A stretch of DNA of 64,000 nucleotides from Enterococcus italicus DSM 15952 (lineage in GTDB: Bacteria > Bacillota > Bacilli > Lactobacillales > Enterococcaceae). This document shows positions 18,261 to 27,229 of this stretch, one piece after another. The DNA lies in assembly GCF_000185365.1 (NCBI RefSeq), contig NZ_GL622241.1:336994-400993 (forward strand), read 5' to 3'. Under the pieces are notes generated by a model. It searched no databases. It worked only from the letters and a program-made list of their open reading frames with translations, and was not told the origin of the DNA. How positions within the stretch are numbered: position 1 is the stretch's first letter; every line of letters starts with the position of its first letter. Both the position numbers and the translations under genes were made by a program.

Positions 18261-18294
18261 GCCAGCAACAGTCCTTTTCTTGCTGGCTTTTGTT
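18261..18294 (+). terminator. Intrinsic terminator of cstR
   Basis: Perfect GCCAGCAA / TTGCTGGC stem with an 11-nt loop followed by TTTTGTTT, 15 nt after the stop codon. Confidence 0.87.
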
Positions 18295-18393
18295 TATCGA
18301 TTAAGCCCTTTCTCCTTTAACTAAATATTTCTATTTGTTTTTTTATTAGATAGATTAGAATAAGATGATATTAATTTTAGTTAGGATGATAAA

Positions 18394-19743
18394 ATGCAAA
18401 CAGAAAAAAGAACACTTGACCGCGGTTTAAAAAACCGACATGTCCAGCTAATGGCTTTAGGCGGAGCGATTGGCACAGGGTTATTTCTAGGATCGGGCAC
18501 TTCAATACAGCTTGCTGGTCCATCGATTTTACTCGCCTATACGATTGTTGGCCTAGTTTGCTTTTTTATTATGCGTGCATTAGGTGAATTATTACTCTCT
18601 GATTCATCAAAACATTCATTTATTGACTTTATTGCATCGTACCTTGGACCAAAAGCAGCGTTCATTACCGGCTGGACGTATTGGTTTTGTTGGATTTCGA
18701 TTGCGATGGCTGATTTGACTGCGACTGGTACCTATGTTCGTTATTGGCTACCACAATTGCCAGCTTGGCTACCTGAAATTTTCATTTTACTCTTACTCGT
18801 TGGTCTGAATTTAATTGCTGTCAAAATTTTTGGTGAATTAGAATTTTGGTTTGCACTCATCAAAATTATCGCGATTGTCGCGTTGATAGCTGTTGGACTG
18901 GTCTTAATCGCCACTCGTTTTCAAACGAACCAGGGAACTGTTCAATTTGCTAACATCTGGTCATATGGTGGTTTCTTCCCGACTGGCCTCGATGGCTTCT
19001 TAAAATCATTCCAGATGGCTACGTTTGCTTTTGTAGGGATTGAACTGGTCGGACTAGTCGCTGGTGAGACCGAAGATCCAGATACCGTCATCCCAAAAGC
19101 AATCAATAGTATTCCCATTCGAATCATTTTATTTTACATTGGTGCACTGGCGATTATCATGGCAATTTACCCTTGGAATTCATTGAGTAGTGAACAAAGT
19201 CCGTTTGTCGAAGTCTTTTCGGAAATTGGCGTTGCATCGGCGGCGACAATCGTCAATCTGGTCGTTTTAAGCTCAGCGATGTCTGCTTGTAACTCGGCTA
19301 TCTACTCAACGGGTCGCATGATTCACTCGCTTTCACGCGAAGGGAATGCACCAAAACGCTACAGCCAACTGACGCGGCATTTGGTTCCTGCCCAAGCCAT
19401 TTATTTTTCTAGCGCAGTCATTGTCTTAGCTGTCTTGCTTAACATGATTATGCCTTCTGGTGTCTTTACGTTAGTGACTAGTTTATCGACCATTTGTTTT
19501 CTTTTTATTTGGTTTATGATTGTCTTGGCTCACTATCGTTATCGTAAACAAGAACCAACGAAATCCAAATTCCCAATGCCGCTTTATCCTATTAGCACGT
19601 ACGTTATCTTTGCTTTCCTTTTATTTGTCGGTTTCGTGCTCTTTCTACAAAAAGAGACCCGACAAGCCTTATATTTAATGCCTTTTTGGTTTATTGCCTT
19701 GTATGGTCTCTCAATCTGGCAAACGAAAAAACAAACGAAATAA
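18394..19743 (+). CDS. Amino acid permease, APC superfamily (AAT family)
   Basis: A 449-residue transporter with twelve predicted membrane segments. The family start is clear: RGLKNRHVQLMALGGAIGTG and LFLGSG (residues 10-35), with the GAIGTGLFLG substrate-backbone loop in helix 1, and FQMATFAFVGIELVGLVAGE (about 207-226) with ETEDP in helix 6/7. This is the AAT group (D-serine/D-alanine/glycine CycA, GABA GabP, proline ProY). Which amino acid is carried cannot be decided. Followed by a T-family palindrome and the B1 repeat array. Confidence 0.88.
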   Translation: MQTEKRTLDRGLKNRHVQLMALGGAIGTGLFLGSGTSIQLAGPSILLAYTIVGLVCFFIMRALGELLLSDSSKHSFIDFIASYLGPKAAFITGWTYWFCWISIAMADLTATGTYVRYWLPQLPAWLPEIFILLLLVGLNLIAVKIFGELEFWFALIKIIAIVALIAVGLVLIATRFQTNQGTVQFANIWSYGGFFPTGLDGFLKSFQMATFAFVGIELVGLVAGETEDPDTVIPKAINSIPIRIILFYIGALAIIMAIYPWNSLSSEQSPFVEVFSEIGVASAATIVNLVVLSSAMSACNSAIYSTGRMIHSLSREGNAPKRYSQLTRHLVPAQAIYFSSAVIVLAVLLNMIMPSGVFTLVTSLSTICFLFIWFMIVLAHYRYRKQEPTKSKFPMPLYPISTYVIFAFLLFVGFVLFLQKETRQALYLMPFWFIALYGLSIWQTKKQTK

Positions 19744-19774
19744 ACCAGCGAGTCAAACTGATGCAGTTTCAATC

Positions 19775-19830
19775 AAAAAGACAAGCAAATCCGAAATTTT
19801 TTCTCAAACTTTTGGATTTGCTGGCTTTTT
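19775..19830. terminator. T-family palindrome (copy T2)
   Basis: Arms AAAAAGACAAGCAAATCC / GGATTTGCTGGCTTTTT around a degenerate TTTTTCTCAAACTTTT core. It terminates the permease gene from the left and bounds the B1 repeat array. Confidence 0.7.
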
Positions 19831-19868
19831 CGTAGTGGTTCATGCTATCTCACAATTTATTCTGTTGA

Positions 19869-20142
19869 TTGCTCGGCGCTGAACGCATTTGGCACAACCT
19901 TTTTATCAGTGTTTCAAATGCAGCACCTCAACAATAAGATCAAAAAGTCCCAAAAATTTGAGGAACAATTTTCGGGACTTTCTGATCTTATTGATCGGAG
20001 CTGAACGCATTTGGCACAACCTTCTAATCAGTGTTTCAAATGCAGCACCTCAACAATAAATCAAAAAGTACCAAAAATTTGAGGAACAATTTTCGGGACT
20101 TTCTGATCTTATTGATCGGAGCTGAACGCATTTGGCACAACC
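19869..20142 (-). repeat. B-family modular repeat array B1 (two full ~121-bp units)
   Basis: The block GAACGCATTTGGCACAACC occurs at 19881, 20003 and 20124, giving periods of 122 and 121 bp. Between copies lies an extended hairpin (AATAAGATCAAAAAGTCCC ... GGGACTTTCTGATCTTATT in the first unit). Read on the minus strand the array starts 3 nt after the stop of the aldo/keto reductase gene with GGTTGTG. The stretch 19744-20145 otherwise contains only the T2 palindrome. Confidence 0.85.
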
Positions 20143-20145
20143 TTT

Positions 20146-20982
20146 TTAAAACTCTTGGTATTCTGCTGGATCTTGATTTTGAATTCGTCCGTCTGGTTGA
20201 GTCAAGCCATCTATGACTGCCATTTCTTCTTTTGACAATTCAAAGTCAAAAACAGCTAGATTTTGTTCCTGTCTTTTGGCATGACTTGCTTTAGGAATTG
20301 GTAAGACATTGCTTTGTACTTGCCAACGCAAAATCACTTGCGGAATGGTCTTATCATGTTGGTCGGCAATTTTACCAATCACTTCATTTTTTAATACAGC
20401 ACTGGCGCGACCGAGTGGGCTCCAAGCTTCTGTAATGATTCCTTTCGATGCATCATAGTCACGTTGCTCTTCTTGATTAAAGAAAGGGTGCAACTCGATT
20501 TGATTGACCACTGGTAATTCGCCAGTTTCTTTTTCTAGACGATTGATGTGTTTAGGTAAAAAGTTACATACCCCAATCGAGCGAATCCAGCCCCATTTTT
20601 TTGCATCAATTAAGGCTTGCCATGCTTCGACATACAAATCTTCTTTTGGATTCGGCCAATGGATCAAATACAAATCCAAATAATCCAAGCCTGTTCGTAA
20701 AATAGATTCTTGAATGGCATCTAATGCTTCATCGTATTTTTGGTGACGTCCAGGCAGTTTAGAGGTGATTGTTAGTTGATCTCTAGGAACACTACTATTG
20801 CGGATCGCTTGTCCGACTGCACCTTCATTCTCATAGTTAAACGCACTATCAATTAAGCGGTAGCCATTCACGATGGCTTGTTCAATTGTTCTGACACCAG
20901 CCGCACCGTTTAAGGTATAGGTTCCAAAACCTACTCTTGGTAATTTGTAGCCATCAAGCAAATAAAATTCTGTTTCAGTCAT
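20146..20982 (-). CDS. Aldo/keto reductase
   Basis: A 278-residue NADPH-dependent (alpha/beta)8 reductase. The start is placed at 20982 because AGGGAGG lies 9 nt upstream of that ATG; a longer reading frame has no RBS. Catalytic tetrad: D and Y in YRLIDSAFNYENE, K in ITSKLPG, H in YLIHWPNP. The C-terminal IPKASHAKRQEQN loop binds the NADP 2'-phosphate, and the C terminus is full length (unlike the paralogue at 30.4 kb). Substrate unknown; 2,5-diketo-gluconate or methylglyoxal reductase activity is typical. Confidence 0.9.
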   Translation of the reverse strand: MTETEFYLLDGYKLPRVGFGTYTLNGAAGVRTIEQAIVNGYRLIDSAFNYENEGAVGQAIRNSSVPRDQLTITSKLPGRHQKYDEALDAIQESILRTGLDYLDLYLIHWPNPKEDLYVEAWQALIDAKKWGWIRSIGVCNFLPKHINRLEKETGELPVVNQIELHPFFNQEEQRDYDASKGIITEAWSPLGRASAVLKNEVIGKIADQHDKTIPQVILRWQVQSNVLPIPKASHAKRQEQNLAVFDFELSKEEMAVIDGLTQPDGRIQNQDPAEYQEF

Positions 20983-21087
20983 ACGAAAAACCTCCCTTGT
21001 TAGTTTGACGATAGCACAGAGACTTTTTTCCTGTAAAACATTTCGATTGAACATTAAGAGATGGAGAAAATTTTTTCAACTATAAGC

Positions 21088-21145
21088 AAAAAAGACCATA
21101 ACATCCAAAAAATAGTTCTACTCTTTTGGATGTTATGGCTTTTTT
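21088..21145. terminator. T-family palindrome (copy T3), terminator of the glp operon
   Basis: Arms AAAAAAGACCATAACATCC / GGATGTTATGGCTTTTTT, about 60 nt after the glpF stop codon. A TGAGACATAACTATAA flank resembles that of other T copies. Confidence 0.8.
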
Positions 21146-21205
21146 ATAGTTATGTCTCATCAATCAGTCAAAATTTCGAAACTTATTGCTTAGAGCTAAA
21201 CAGAA

Positions 21206-21922
21206 TTAAACCATTACGTTAAATACTAAGACTGCAATGACTGCTCCAATCATTGGACCGACGATTGGTACCCAAGAGTATGCCCAATCTGATGTGCCTT
21301 TTGTTGAGATTGGTAGTAATTGGTGGGCAATCCGGGGACCAAGGTCACGAGCTGGATTAATGGCATACCCGGTAGGTCCTCCTAGAGAAAGACCAGCTGC
21401 TAGAATTAAGGCGCCGACTGCAAAGACATTTGTGCCACCTGCAAAATCAGTTTTACCAAATGCTAGTAATGCTAAGACTAATACAAAGGTACCGATTGTT
21501 TCGGTAATTACGTTTGCTGGGTAGTTGCGAATCGCTGGACCTGTAGCGAATGTACCAAGGATGGCTCCTTGATCTTTCGTTTCAGACCAATGTGGCAAGT
21601 AAGCCAACCATACTAAGATGGCTCCGACTAACGCACCTAGTAATTGTGCCAAGATGAACGGTACAAACAAACTCCAAGAAATTGCTCCTGTCATTGCCAT
21701 CGCTAATGTTACTGCTGGATTCAAGTGAGCTGGTCCCATAAAGCCAGCGATAAAGACAGCCATTGTTACCGCCATCGCCCAACCAAAGGCAATCACAATC
21801 CAGCCTGAGCCTTGTGCTTTACTCTTATTTAGATTTACTGCAGCACATACACCGTCACCTAATAGAATTAAGATCATTGTTCCAATAAACTCACCAAATA
21901 TTTGCGCATTGTCTCCTGTCAT
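21206..21922 (-). CDS. glpF: Glycerol uptake facilitator
   Basis: A 238-residue aquaglyceroporin with six membrane segments and the two pore-forming repeats HLNPAVTLAMA (first NPA) and GYAINPARDLGPR (second NPA). The aspartate after NPAR (NPARD) marks the glycerol-conducting branch rather than a strict water channel. Last gene of the glpK-glpO-glpF operon, 10 nt after glpO. It passes glycerol into the cell, where GlpK traps it by phosphorylation. Confidence 0.96.
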   Translation of the reverse strand: MTGDNAQIFGEFIGTMILILLGDGVCAAVNLNKSKAQGSGWIVIAFGWAMAVTMAVFIAGFMGPAHLNPAVTLAMAMTGAISWSLFVPFILAQLLGALVGAILVWLAYLPHWSETKDQGAILGTFATGPAIRNYPANVITETIGTFVLVLALLAFGKTDFAGGTNVFAVGALILAAGLSLGGPTGYAINPARDLGPRIAHQLLPISTKGTSDWAYSWVPIVGPMIGAVIAVLVFNVMV

Positions 21923-21932
21923 TTGCGATTCC

Positions 21933-23759
21933 TCATTTCTTTAATTTTTTTAGGTCGGATTCATCGATTACTGCTTGTAATGCTTGTTTTTGCTTTTCAG
22001 TCTCTTCGGCTGACCAATCATAGTACTGTGCCATTCCATTGACAACTCCTGGAAGAATGTCATCCAGTGTTTCTCTTTGGAATAACAAATGATTGGTCCG
22101 CCGTACGATATAGTCAGCAGGCGTCAGTGTCATTTCTTCTTCTAGGGCATACCATAGTCGAATCGATTCTGCCAATGACAATCCTTCAAATGGTTCAATT
22201 TTATCAATGGCATCAAAGATAATTGTCGCGTTGGTGCCATAAAAATCAGCAATATAAGTGGCATCTTCTTCTGACAGACCTTTTTCTTTGCCAGCTTCTG
22301 CGAGTTTTTCCACGGTCTCTTTGACTTTTGTCGGGTCAAAGTTTCCACCTGAGATAGGGTAATGCTTAGAATCGATTCCTGTAAACGCTTGATTGTGCTC
22401 TTCTTTTAATAGTTTTTGAATTAAGTTAAAGGCACCTTCTGCCATCTTGCGGTAGTCAGTGATTTTCCCACCTGATAGGCTGATTAGTCCGTCTTCTTCA
22501 CGTTCTAATGAGCTTCCTCGCGACACTGATGATGGCGACGTGTGTTTTTCTTCACGGCTCATCTCAAGGTTATTTAAGACGCGTTCGACTTCTCCTTTTG
22601 TGATTTCTTGGCGTTTGTATTCTTCAACGACATCAATTACACGTTGGAAGCTACGATCTGAAATAGCACCGTTATCCCCACCATTGTAATCAGAGCCTGA
22701 ATTATTGCTTAACAATGGACGAATACCTGCCCAGCTTGCCTCAATATCATCTAGTGTAATCTTTGCTTCAGGATAACGATAATTAATGACTTCTAATAGA
22801 TAATCTACATCTTTTTGCGTTACTTCTGGGTGTTCATAGTCTCCTTGATAATCGGTATCGGTCGTTCCAAAGTACGTTTTGTTTTCTCTTGGAATCGCAA
22901 AAACCATCCGACCGTCTTGCTTACCTGTATCAAAATATGTTGGTTGTGGTACAGGTAGTCGTTTGGCATCTACGACTAAATGCACCCCTTTTGTCGGACG
23001 CATGTGTGGTGTAATGGCCCGCTTAAAGTTTAAGTTGCGAATTTTATCTGCCCAAGCACCACTTGTATTCACGACATATTTGGCATGAATTTCGATCACA
23101 TCACCTGTTAATTCATCACGTGCTTTGACGCCGACGATGGTGGTTCCTTCAAATAAGAAACCAGTTACTTTGATTTTGCTAACGGCTAAGGCACCATCTG
23201 CTACCGCGCGCTTGATATTATCAATAACCAAGCGTGAATCATTGTTACGGTAATCAAGATAGACACCGGCACCTTGTAGGCCTTCTTTTTTAATCAATGG
23301 TTCGCGTTCCAATACTTCTGGTGCGGTCAATAGATAGTTGGCATATTCTGTGTCTTGGACATTTGCAAGTCGGTCGTAAAGATCCATAGCAATCTTGACT
23401 GAAAACATATTAAAGGTCGTTGCCCCTTCATCGTCATAGATTGGCAAAATCATTGGATCTGGCTTAGGAATATGTGGTGCAATGCCTTGAATGACCGCCC
23501 GTTCACCGACCGTATCCGCCACTACTTCGACATCAAACGTTTTTAAGTAACGGATTCCGCCGTGAACAAGCTTAGTCGAACGAGACGATGTTCCCTCTGC
23601 GAAGTCTTGCATTTCAAGTAAGCCCGTCTTCATTTTAGCGGCCGCGGTCTGAACTGCTAGTCCAGCCCCGGTAATTCCGCCACCAATAATTAAGACGTCT
23701 AATTCTGATTCTTGTAATTGTTGCAACATTTTTTTGCGATCATGTATAGAAAAAGTCAT
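21933..23759 (-). CDS. glpO: Alpha-glycerophosphate oxidase
   Basis: GlpO oxidises glycerol 3-phosphate to dihydroxyacetone phosphate with O2, releasing H2O2. 608 residues from the ATG at 23759; the GTG nine bases upstream is rejected because GAGGAG gives the right spacing to the ATG. FAD site DVLIIGGGITGAGLA (about residues 17-31), SRSTKLVHGGIRYL, and the ~50-residue flexible insertion (about 365-425, Ser/Glu-rich) that separates GlpO of lactic acid bacteria from GlpD dehydrogenases. Its RBS lies inside the end of glpK. Confidence 0.96.
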   Translation of the reverse strand: MTFSIHDRKKMLQQLQESELDVLIIGGGITGAGLAVQTAAAKMKTGLLEMQDFAEGTSSRSTKLVHGGIRYLKTFDVEVVADTVGERAVIQGIAPHIPKPDPMILPIYDDEGATTFNMFSVKIAMDLYDRLANVQDTEYANYLLTAPEVLEREPLIKKEGLQGAGVYLDYRNNDSRLVIDNIKRAVADGALAVSKIKVTGFLFEGTTIVGVKARDELTGDVIEIHAKYVVNTSGAWADKIRNLNFKRAITPHMRPTKGVHLVVDAKRLPVPQPTYFDTGKQDGRMVFAIPRENKTYFGTTDTDYQGDYEHPEVTQKDVDYLLEVINYRYPEAKITLDDIEASWAGIRPLLSNNSGSDYNGGDNGAISDRSFQRVIDVVEEYKRQEITKGEVERVLNNLEMSREEKHTSPSSVSRGSSLEREEDGLISLSGGKITDYRKMAEGAFNLIQKLLKEEHNQAFTGIDSKHYPISGGNFDPTKVKETVEKLAEAGKEKGLSEEDATYIADFYGTNATIIFDAIDKIEPFEGLSLAESIRLWYALEEEMTLTPADYIVRRTNHLLFQRETLDDILPGVVNGMAQYYDWSAEETEKQKQALQAVIDESDLKKLKK

Positions 23760-23764
23760 TCTTA

Positions 23765-25276
23765 TCACTCCTCGTTATTCGGTTTAAAGGTACGTGTTGC
23801 AGCGACTGCACTCTTCCAGCCTTTGTATAAATGTTCTCTTCTATCTGCTGGCATTTCCGGTTCAAATAATTTTCCTGCTTCGTAGAATTCGCGAATTTCA
23901 TCAGTATCTTTCCAATAACCCACTGCTAGACCAGCTAAGAATGCTGCTCCTAACGCGGTTGTTTCAAGATTTTGTGCCCGTTGAATCGGAATATCTAAAA
24001 TATCTGACTGGAACTGCATCAAGTAGCCATTATTGGCTGCCCCACCGTCTACTTTTAATACCGGAATATCGATACTTGCATCTTCTTTCATCGTATCGAT
24101 AATGTCTTTTACTTGGTAGGCAATCGATTGAAGGGTTGCTTTGATTAGATCTTCTTTGGTCGTCCCACGCGTAATACCAAACATCGCTCCACGCGCGTCT
24201 TGGTCCCAATACGGTGCACCCAGCCCGACAAATGCAGGTACGACATATACTTCATCATCATTTTTTGATTGGCGAGCAGCTTCTTCTGAGTCACTTGATT
24301 TTTCCAACATCTTTAAGCCATCTCGTAGCCACTGAATGGATGATCCAGCCACGAAGATACTTCCTTCTAAGGCATAATACACTTTGCCATTAATACCGTA
24401 TCCGACTGTCGTCAATAGATTGTTTTCCGATAATTGAGGCTCTTCACCGGTATTCATCACGATAAATGAACCGGTACCGTACGTATTTTTTATCATGCCT
24501 GGTTCGAATGCCATTTGTCCGAATAATGCCGCTTGTTGGTCGCCCGCCATACCTGAGATTGGCACTTCGCTACCATAGAAGTGGAACCCTTGCGTGTAGC
24601 CATATACTTCTGAATTGGATACTGGTTTTGGTAACATTTCACGTGGAATATTTAGTAAGTCTAAAATTTCTTGATCCCAATCTAAGTCATGTAAATTAAA
24701 GAGCATTGTCCGACTTGCATTGGAGTAATCTGTCACGTGTACGCCACCGTCTGTTAGTTTCCATGTTAGCCATGTATCAATCGTACCGAAAAGTAATTCG
24801 CCTTTTTCTGCTCGCTCTTGCGCCCCTTCGACATTGTCTAAGATCCAGCGAATTTTCGTTGCAGAAAAATAGGCATCAATGATTAATCCGGTTTTTTTAT
24901 GGATGAACTCACTATGACCCTCGTCTTTTAATTTATTTGCGATGGGTGCTGATTGACGTGATTGCCAAACAATTGCATTGTAGATAGGACGACCAGTGTC
25001 TTTTTCCCATACAACAGTTGTTTCCCGTTGATTGGTAATGCCAATCCCTACTACTTGTGAAGGCTTGATACCTGATTCAATAAATGCGCCTGCAATAACT
25101 GATTGGACAGAATTCCAAATTTCATTTGCATTGTGTTCCACCCAGCCTTCACGTGGGAAATATTGCGTAAACTCTTTTTGCGAACTACCGATTTGTGTGC
25201 CTTTTTTGTCATAGATAATCGCCCGTGAACTGGTTGTTCCTTGGTCAATTGCCATAATGTACGTTTGCTCTGTCAT
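23765..25276 (-). CDS. glpK: Glycerol kinase
   Basis: GlpK makes glycerol 3-phosphate from glycerol and ATP. Start at 25276 (CAAGGAGG 8 nt upstream) gives 503 residues. ATP-phosphate loop DQGTTSSRA (11-19), [27 protein letters not shown] and the C-terminal [13 protein letters not shown]. His232 in [10 protein letters not shown] is the residue phosphorylated by HPr in enterococcal GlpK, which activates the enzyme when preferred PTS sugars are absent. First gene of the glp operon; a cre site lies 20 nt upstream of the start codon. Confidence 0.97.
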   Translation of the reverse strand: MTEQTYIMAIDQGTTSSRAIIYDKKGTQIGSSQKEFTQYFPREGWVEHNANEIWNSVQSVIAGAFIESGIKPSQVVGIGITNQRETTVVWEKDTGRPIYNAIVWQSRQSAPIANKLKDEGHSEFIHKKTGLIIDAYFSATKIRWILDNVEGAQERAEKGELLFGTIDTWLTWKLTDGGVHVTDYSNASRTMLFNLHDLDWDQEILDLLNIPREMLPKPVSNSEVYGYTQGFHFYGSEVPISGMAGDQQAALFGQMAFEPGMIKNTYGTGSFIVMNTGEEPQLSENNLLTTVGYGINGKVYYALEGSIFVAGSSIQWLRDGLKMLEKSSDSEEAARQSKNDDEVYVVPAFVGLGAPYWDQDARGAMFGITRGTTKEDLIKATLQSIAYQVKDIIDTMKEDASIDIPVLKVDGGAANNGYLMQFQSDILDIPIQRAQNLETTALGAAFLAGLAVGYWKDTDEIREFYEAGKLFEPEMPADRREHLYKGWKSAVAATRTFKPNNEE

Positions 25277-25295
25277 TGAAATTCCTCCTTGATTG

Positions 25296-25309
25296 TGTAA
25301 TCGTTTTCT
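25296..25309. promoter_or_regulatory. Catabolite-responsive element (cre) of the glp operon
   Basis: TGTAATCGTTTTCT matches the cre consensus TGWAANCGNTNWCW at every position. It lies in the glpK 5' leader, where CcpA/HPr-Ser-P would block transcription. Confidence 0.75.
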
Positions 25310-25348
25310 TTTTGTAGTCCTATCATACACGGAAACACTTGACTATAC

Positions 25349-25385
25349 CTGTCAAAAAAAAAGTTATTTTTCTTTTTTTTGACAG
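25349..25385. repeat. A/T-rich inverted repeat upstream of glpK
   Basis: CTGTCAAAAAAA and TTTTTTTGACAG face each other across about 12 nt. It places TTGACA hexamers on both strands and could be an operator or a terminator for either side. I could not build a well-spaced glpK promoter from it (22 nt to the nearest TATGAT). Confidence 0.5.
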
Positions 25386-25439
25386 ATTCCAGCTATCACA
25401 TAGGTTGGCGTGTATAGCAGAAACATTCAACTGCTAGCA

Positions 25440-25475
25440 AAAAGCCAGAAGTTTGAAAAATAACTTCTGGCTTTT
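25440..25475. terminator. T-family palindrome (copy T4), shortest and perfect
   Basis: Perfect 14-bp stem AAAAGCCAGAAGTT / AACTTCTGGCTTTT with loop TGAAAAAT. This copy is essentially the bare conserved core of the family. Confidence 0.8.
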
Positions 25476-25485
25476 GGTCGTAGGA

Positions 25486-25751
25486 GGTAAACGCAATTGT
25501 CACAACCTTGGTTAATCGGTGTTTCAAAAGCAGCTCTCTCGACATTACGTCAGAAATGTTCAAAAATTTTAAATTCAATTTTCGAAATTTCTGAGCGTAA
25601 TACTCGGAGCCGAACGCTTTTGTCACAACCTTGTAATCGGTGTTCCAATTGCACCTCCTCGACTATAAGTCGCAAAGTCCCAAAAAATTTGAGGAACAAT
25701 TTTCGGGCTTTTCGAACTTATTGCTCGGAGCTAAACGCAATTGTCACAACC
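25486..25751 (-). repeat. B-family modular repeat array B2 (two units)
   Basis: AACGCAATTGTCACAACC-type blocks at about 25489, 25613 and 25734 define two ~121-bp units. The first unit has a different hairpin arm pair (ATTACGTCAGAAAT ... AAATTTCTGAGCGTAAT) from the second (ATAAGTCGCAAAGTCCC ... GGGCTTTTCGAACTTAT), so the stem is kept while its sequence changes. On the minus strand the array begins 8 nt after the stop of the Mga-like gene. Confidence 0.85.
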
Positions 25752-25759
25752 TCTAGTTA

Positions 25760-27229
25760 TTAATTTTTATAATGGCGAATTTGTTCGATTATTTGCTTTA
25801 TAGTCTGTAAATCATAATTTGAGACAAATTCGGACAGCATGTACCACTGGCTTTGCTGCTGATTCCGCGGTGGGACTTTCGGTGATATCACCAAATCATA
25901 GTCCTGCTGGTCATCGTACTCGCTGATCTCTACTCCATTCAGTGGCTTCAATTCTAACTGAATAAGTTGATAGAAAGGGAAGCGATACGCAGGTAGATTA
26001 GTAAAATCTACAGCTACATAGACAGTCTGTGTCACGGAAAAATCAATCATCATCAACACACTTGCATAGCTGATGACTAAAAAATCATGTAGAGTGGTCT
26101 GCTGTATTTGGTACTTATCTAATTGCTCAAATACTAGGACCAGCAATTGATTTAACAATTGACTCAATGTTTTACCGAGTAGGCGCCGCTGAAGTTCAAT
26201 CATATGTTGGCGATTATACAATTCAATGCGTCCTTGAAAAAAGTAGACGCGGTTATTGATGTGAGCGATTTGATAGCCAAATTTTTTCTCGAGCTGAATG
26301 GATAGTCGTCGTGGTCGATAGTAAAGTAAGATTGTCTCTCTAATATACGTATCTAAAACTGCGGTCGGTAATTTCTTACTACGCAGCAGATCATATTGAT
26401 AGAAGTCTTCTTCTTCAAATACTTCAAAGCATACCAAAAAAACATAAAACAACATGGCTTCATAGCGACTATTTTCGACAGCCGTCCTACTAAGGTACAA
26501 CGTCATGAATTCATCTGCAGCTTGGTACAGTACATCGTCCGTAAAGTAAGCTAATTTCTTTTTGATTTCGGTTTGCTCTGGTTTTTTAACTAACCAACGC
26601 TTTTGCATGATTTTTAGCCATAGACTGAGCTTTTGCGTATTCGCCTGGGAAAACGTCACGTCTAGGTGTGCCGCTAATGCGTTGACAAAACGATCTGCAT
26701 CTACTTGCCATTGACTCGTTAATGGTACGTAAGCAGACAATTGGCCGTACAGATGAAAATAGAAATAACGAATTTGCAGCTCTTCACCTTGCAAGCCACC
26801 ATTTTTGATTTGAATCCGAAATTCATGCAGTTTTCTATTTAACTCTTTGGTTTTTCGGAAGAGTGTCGATTCACTAATGCCCAAGTGAGTCACCAATTGC
26901 ACCGTCTTAAACTCAGCGTGTTGCAAACAAAAGGCCATTATTTGAAATGAGATACTTTCGATGACCCATTTGCTTAATAAACTTTCTAAGCTACTCGTTA
27001 GGGGAAAAGTTAGTCGAACCATTAAGCCATCATTTTTTAATTCAAATACATCGGGTTGATAGCGAGACAATTCTTCTAATTCCTGGATATATTGCTCAAA
27101 GGCGCTCTTGGATAGCTTAGACTTTTCTCTTAACGTTTGGACCATTTGACTGCCGCCAGCTAAGACAATTTCTCGTAACAATTGGAATTGAGTGGCTTCT
27201 TTTTTTTCTAAAAGTTCATCCAATCGCAT
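25760..27229 (-). CDS. Mga-type transcriptional regulator
   Basis: 489 residues from the ATG at 27229, chosen for the AGGTGGG Shine-Dalgarno. Mga/AtxA-like layout: N-terminal winged HTH pair (about residues 15-75 and 95-150, with LGISESTLFRKTKELNRKL as recognition helix), a long helical PRD-like middle (about 170-400), and a C-terminal EIIB-like domain (LVISPKVPP). Such regulators respond to PTS phosphorylation. The start lies 14 bp inside the upstream FAD-protein gene, so the two are translationally coupled; the regulator may sense that protein's substrate or a sugar signal. Confidence 0.75.
   Translation of the reverse strand: MRLDELLEKKEATQFQLLREIVLAGGSQMVQTLREKSKLSKSAFEQYIQELEELSRYQPDVFELKNDGLMVRLTFPLTSSLESLLSKWVIESISFQIMAFCLQHAEFKTVQLVTHLGISESTLFRKTKELNRKLHEFRIQIKNGGLQGEELQIRYFYFHLYGQLSAYVPLTSQWQVDADRFVNALAAHLDVTFSQANTQKLSLWLKIMQKRWLVKKPEQTEIKKKLAYFTDDVLYQAADEFMTLYLSRTAVENSRYEAMLFYVFLVCFEVFEEEDFYQYDLLRSKKLPTAVLDTYIRETILLYYRPRRLSIQLEKKFGYQIAHINNRVYFFQGRIELYNRQHMIELQRRLLGKTLSQLLNQLLVLVFEQLDKYQIQQTTLHDFLVISYASVLMMIDFSVTQTVYVAVDFTNLPAYRFPFYQLIQLELKPLNGVEISEYDDQQDYDLVISPKVPPRNQQQSQWYMLSEFVSNYDLQTIKQIIEQIRHYKN

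Noticed and set aside
19869..20142. CRISPR-like array
   Set aside because: The repeat period is ~121 bp with conserved sequence throughout; there are no unique short spacers and no cas genes.
25396..25626. Short open frames inside the B repeats (also near 28.6 and 31.3 kb)
   Set aside because: They are composed of repeat sequence, lack RBS signals and differ between copies.
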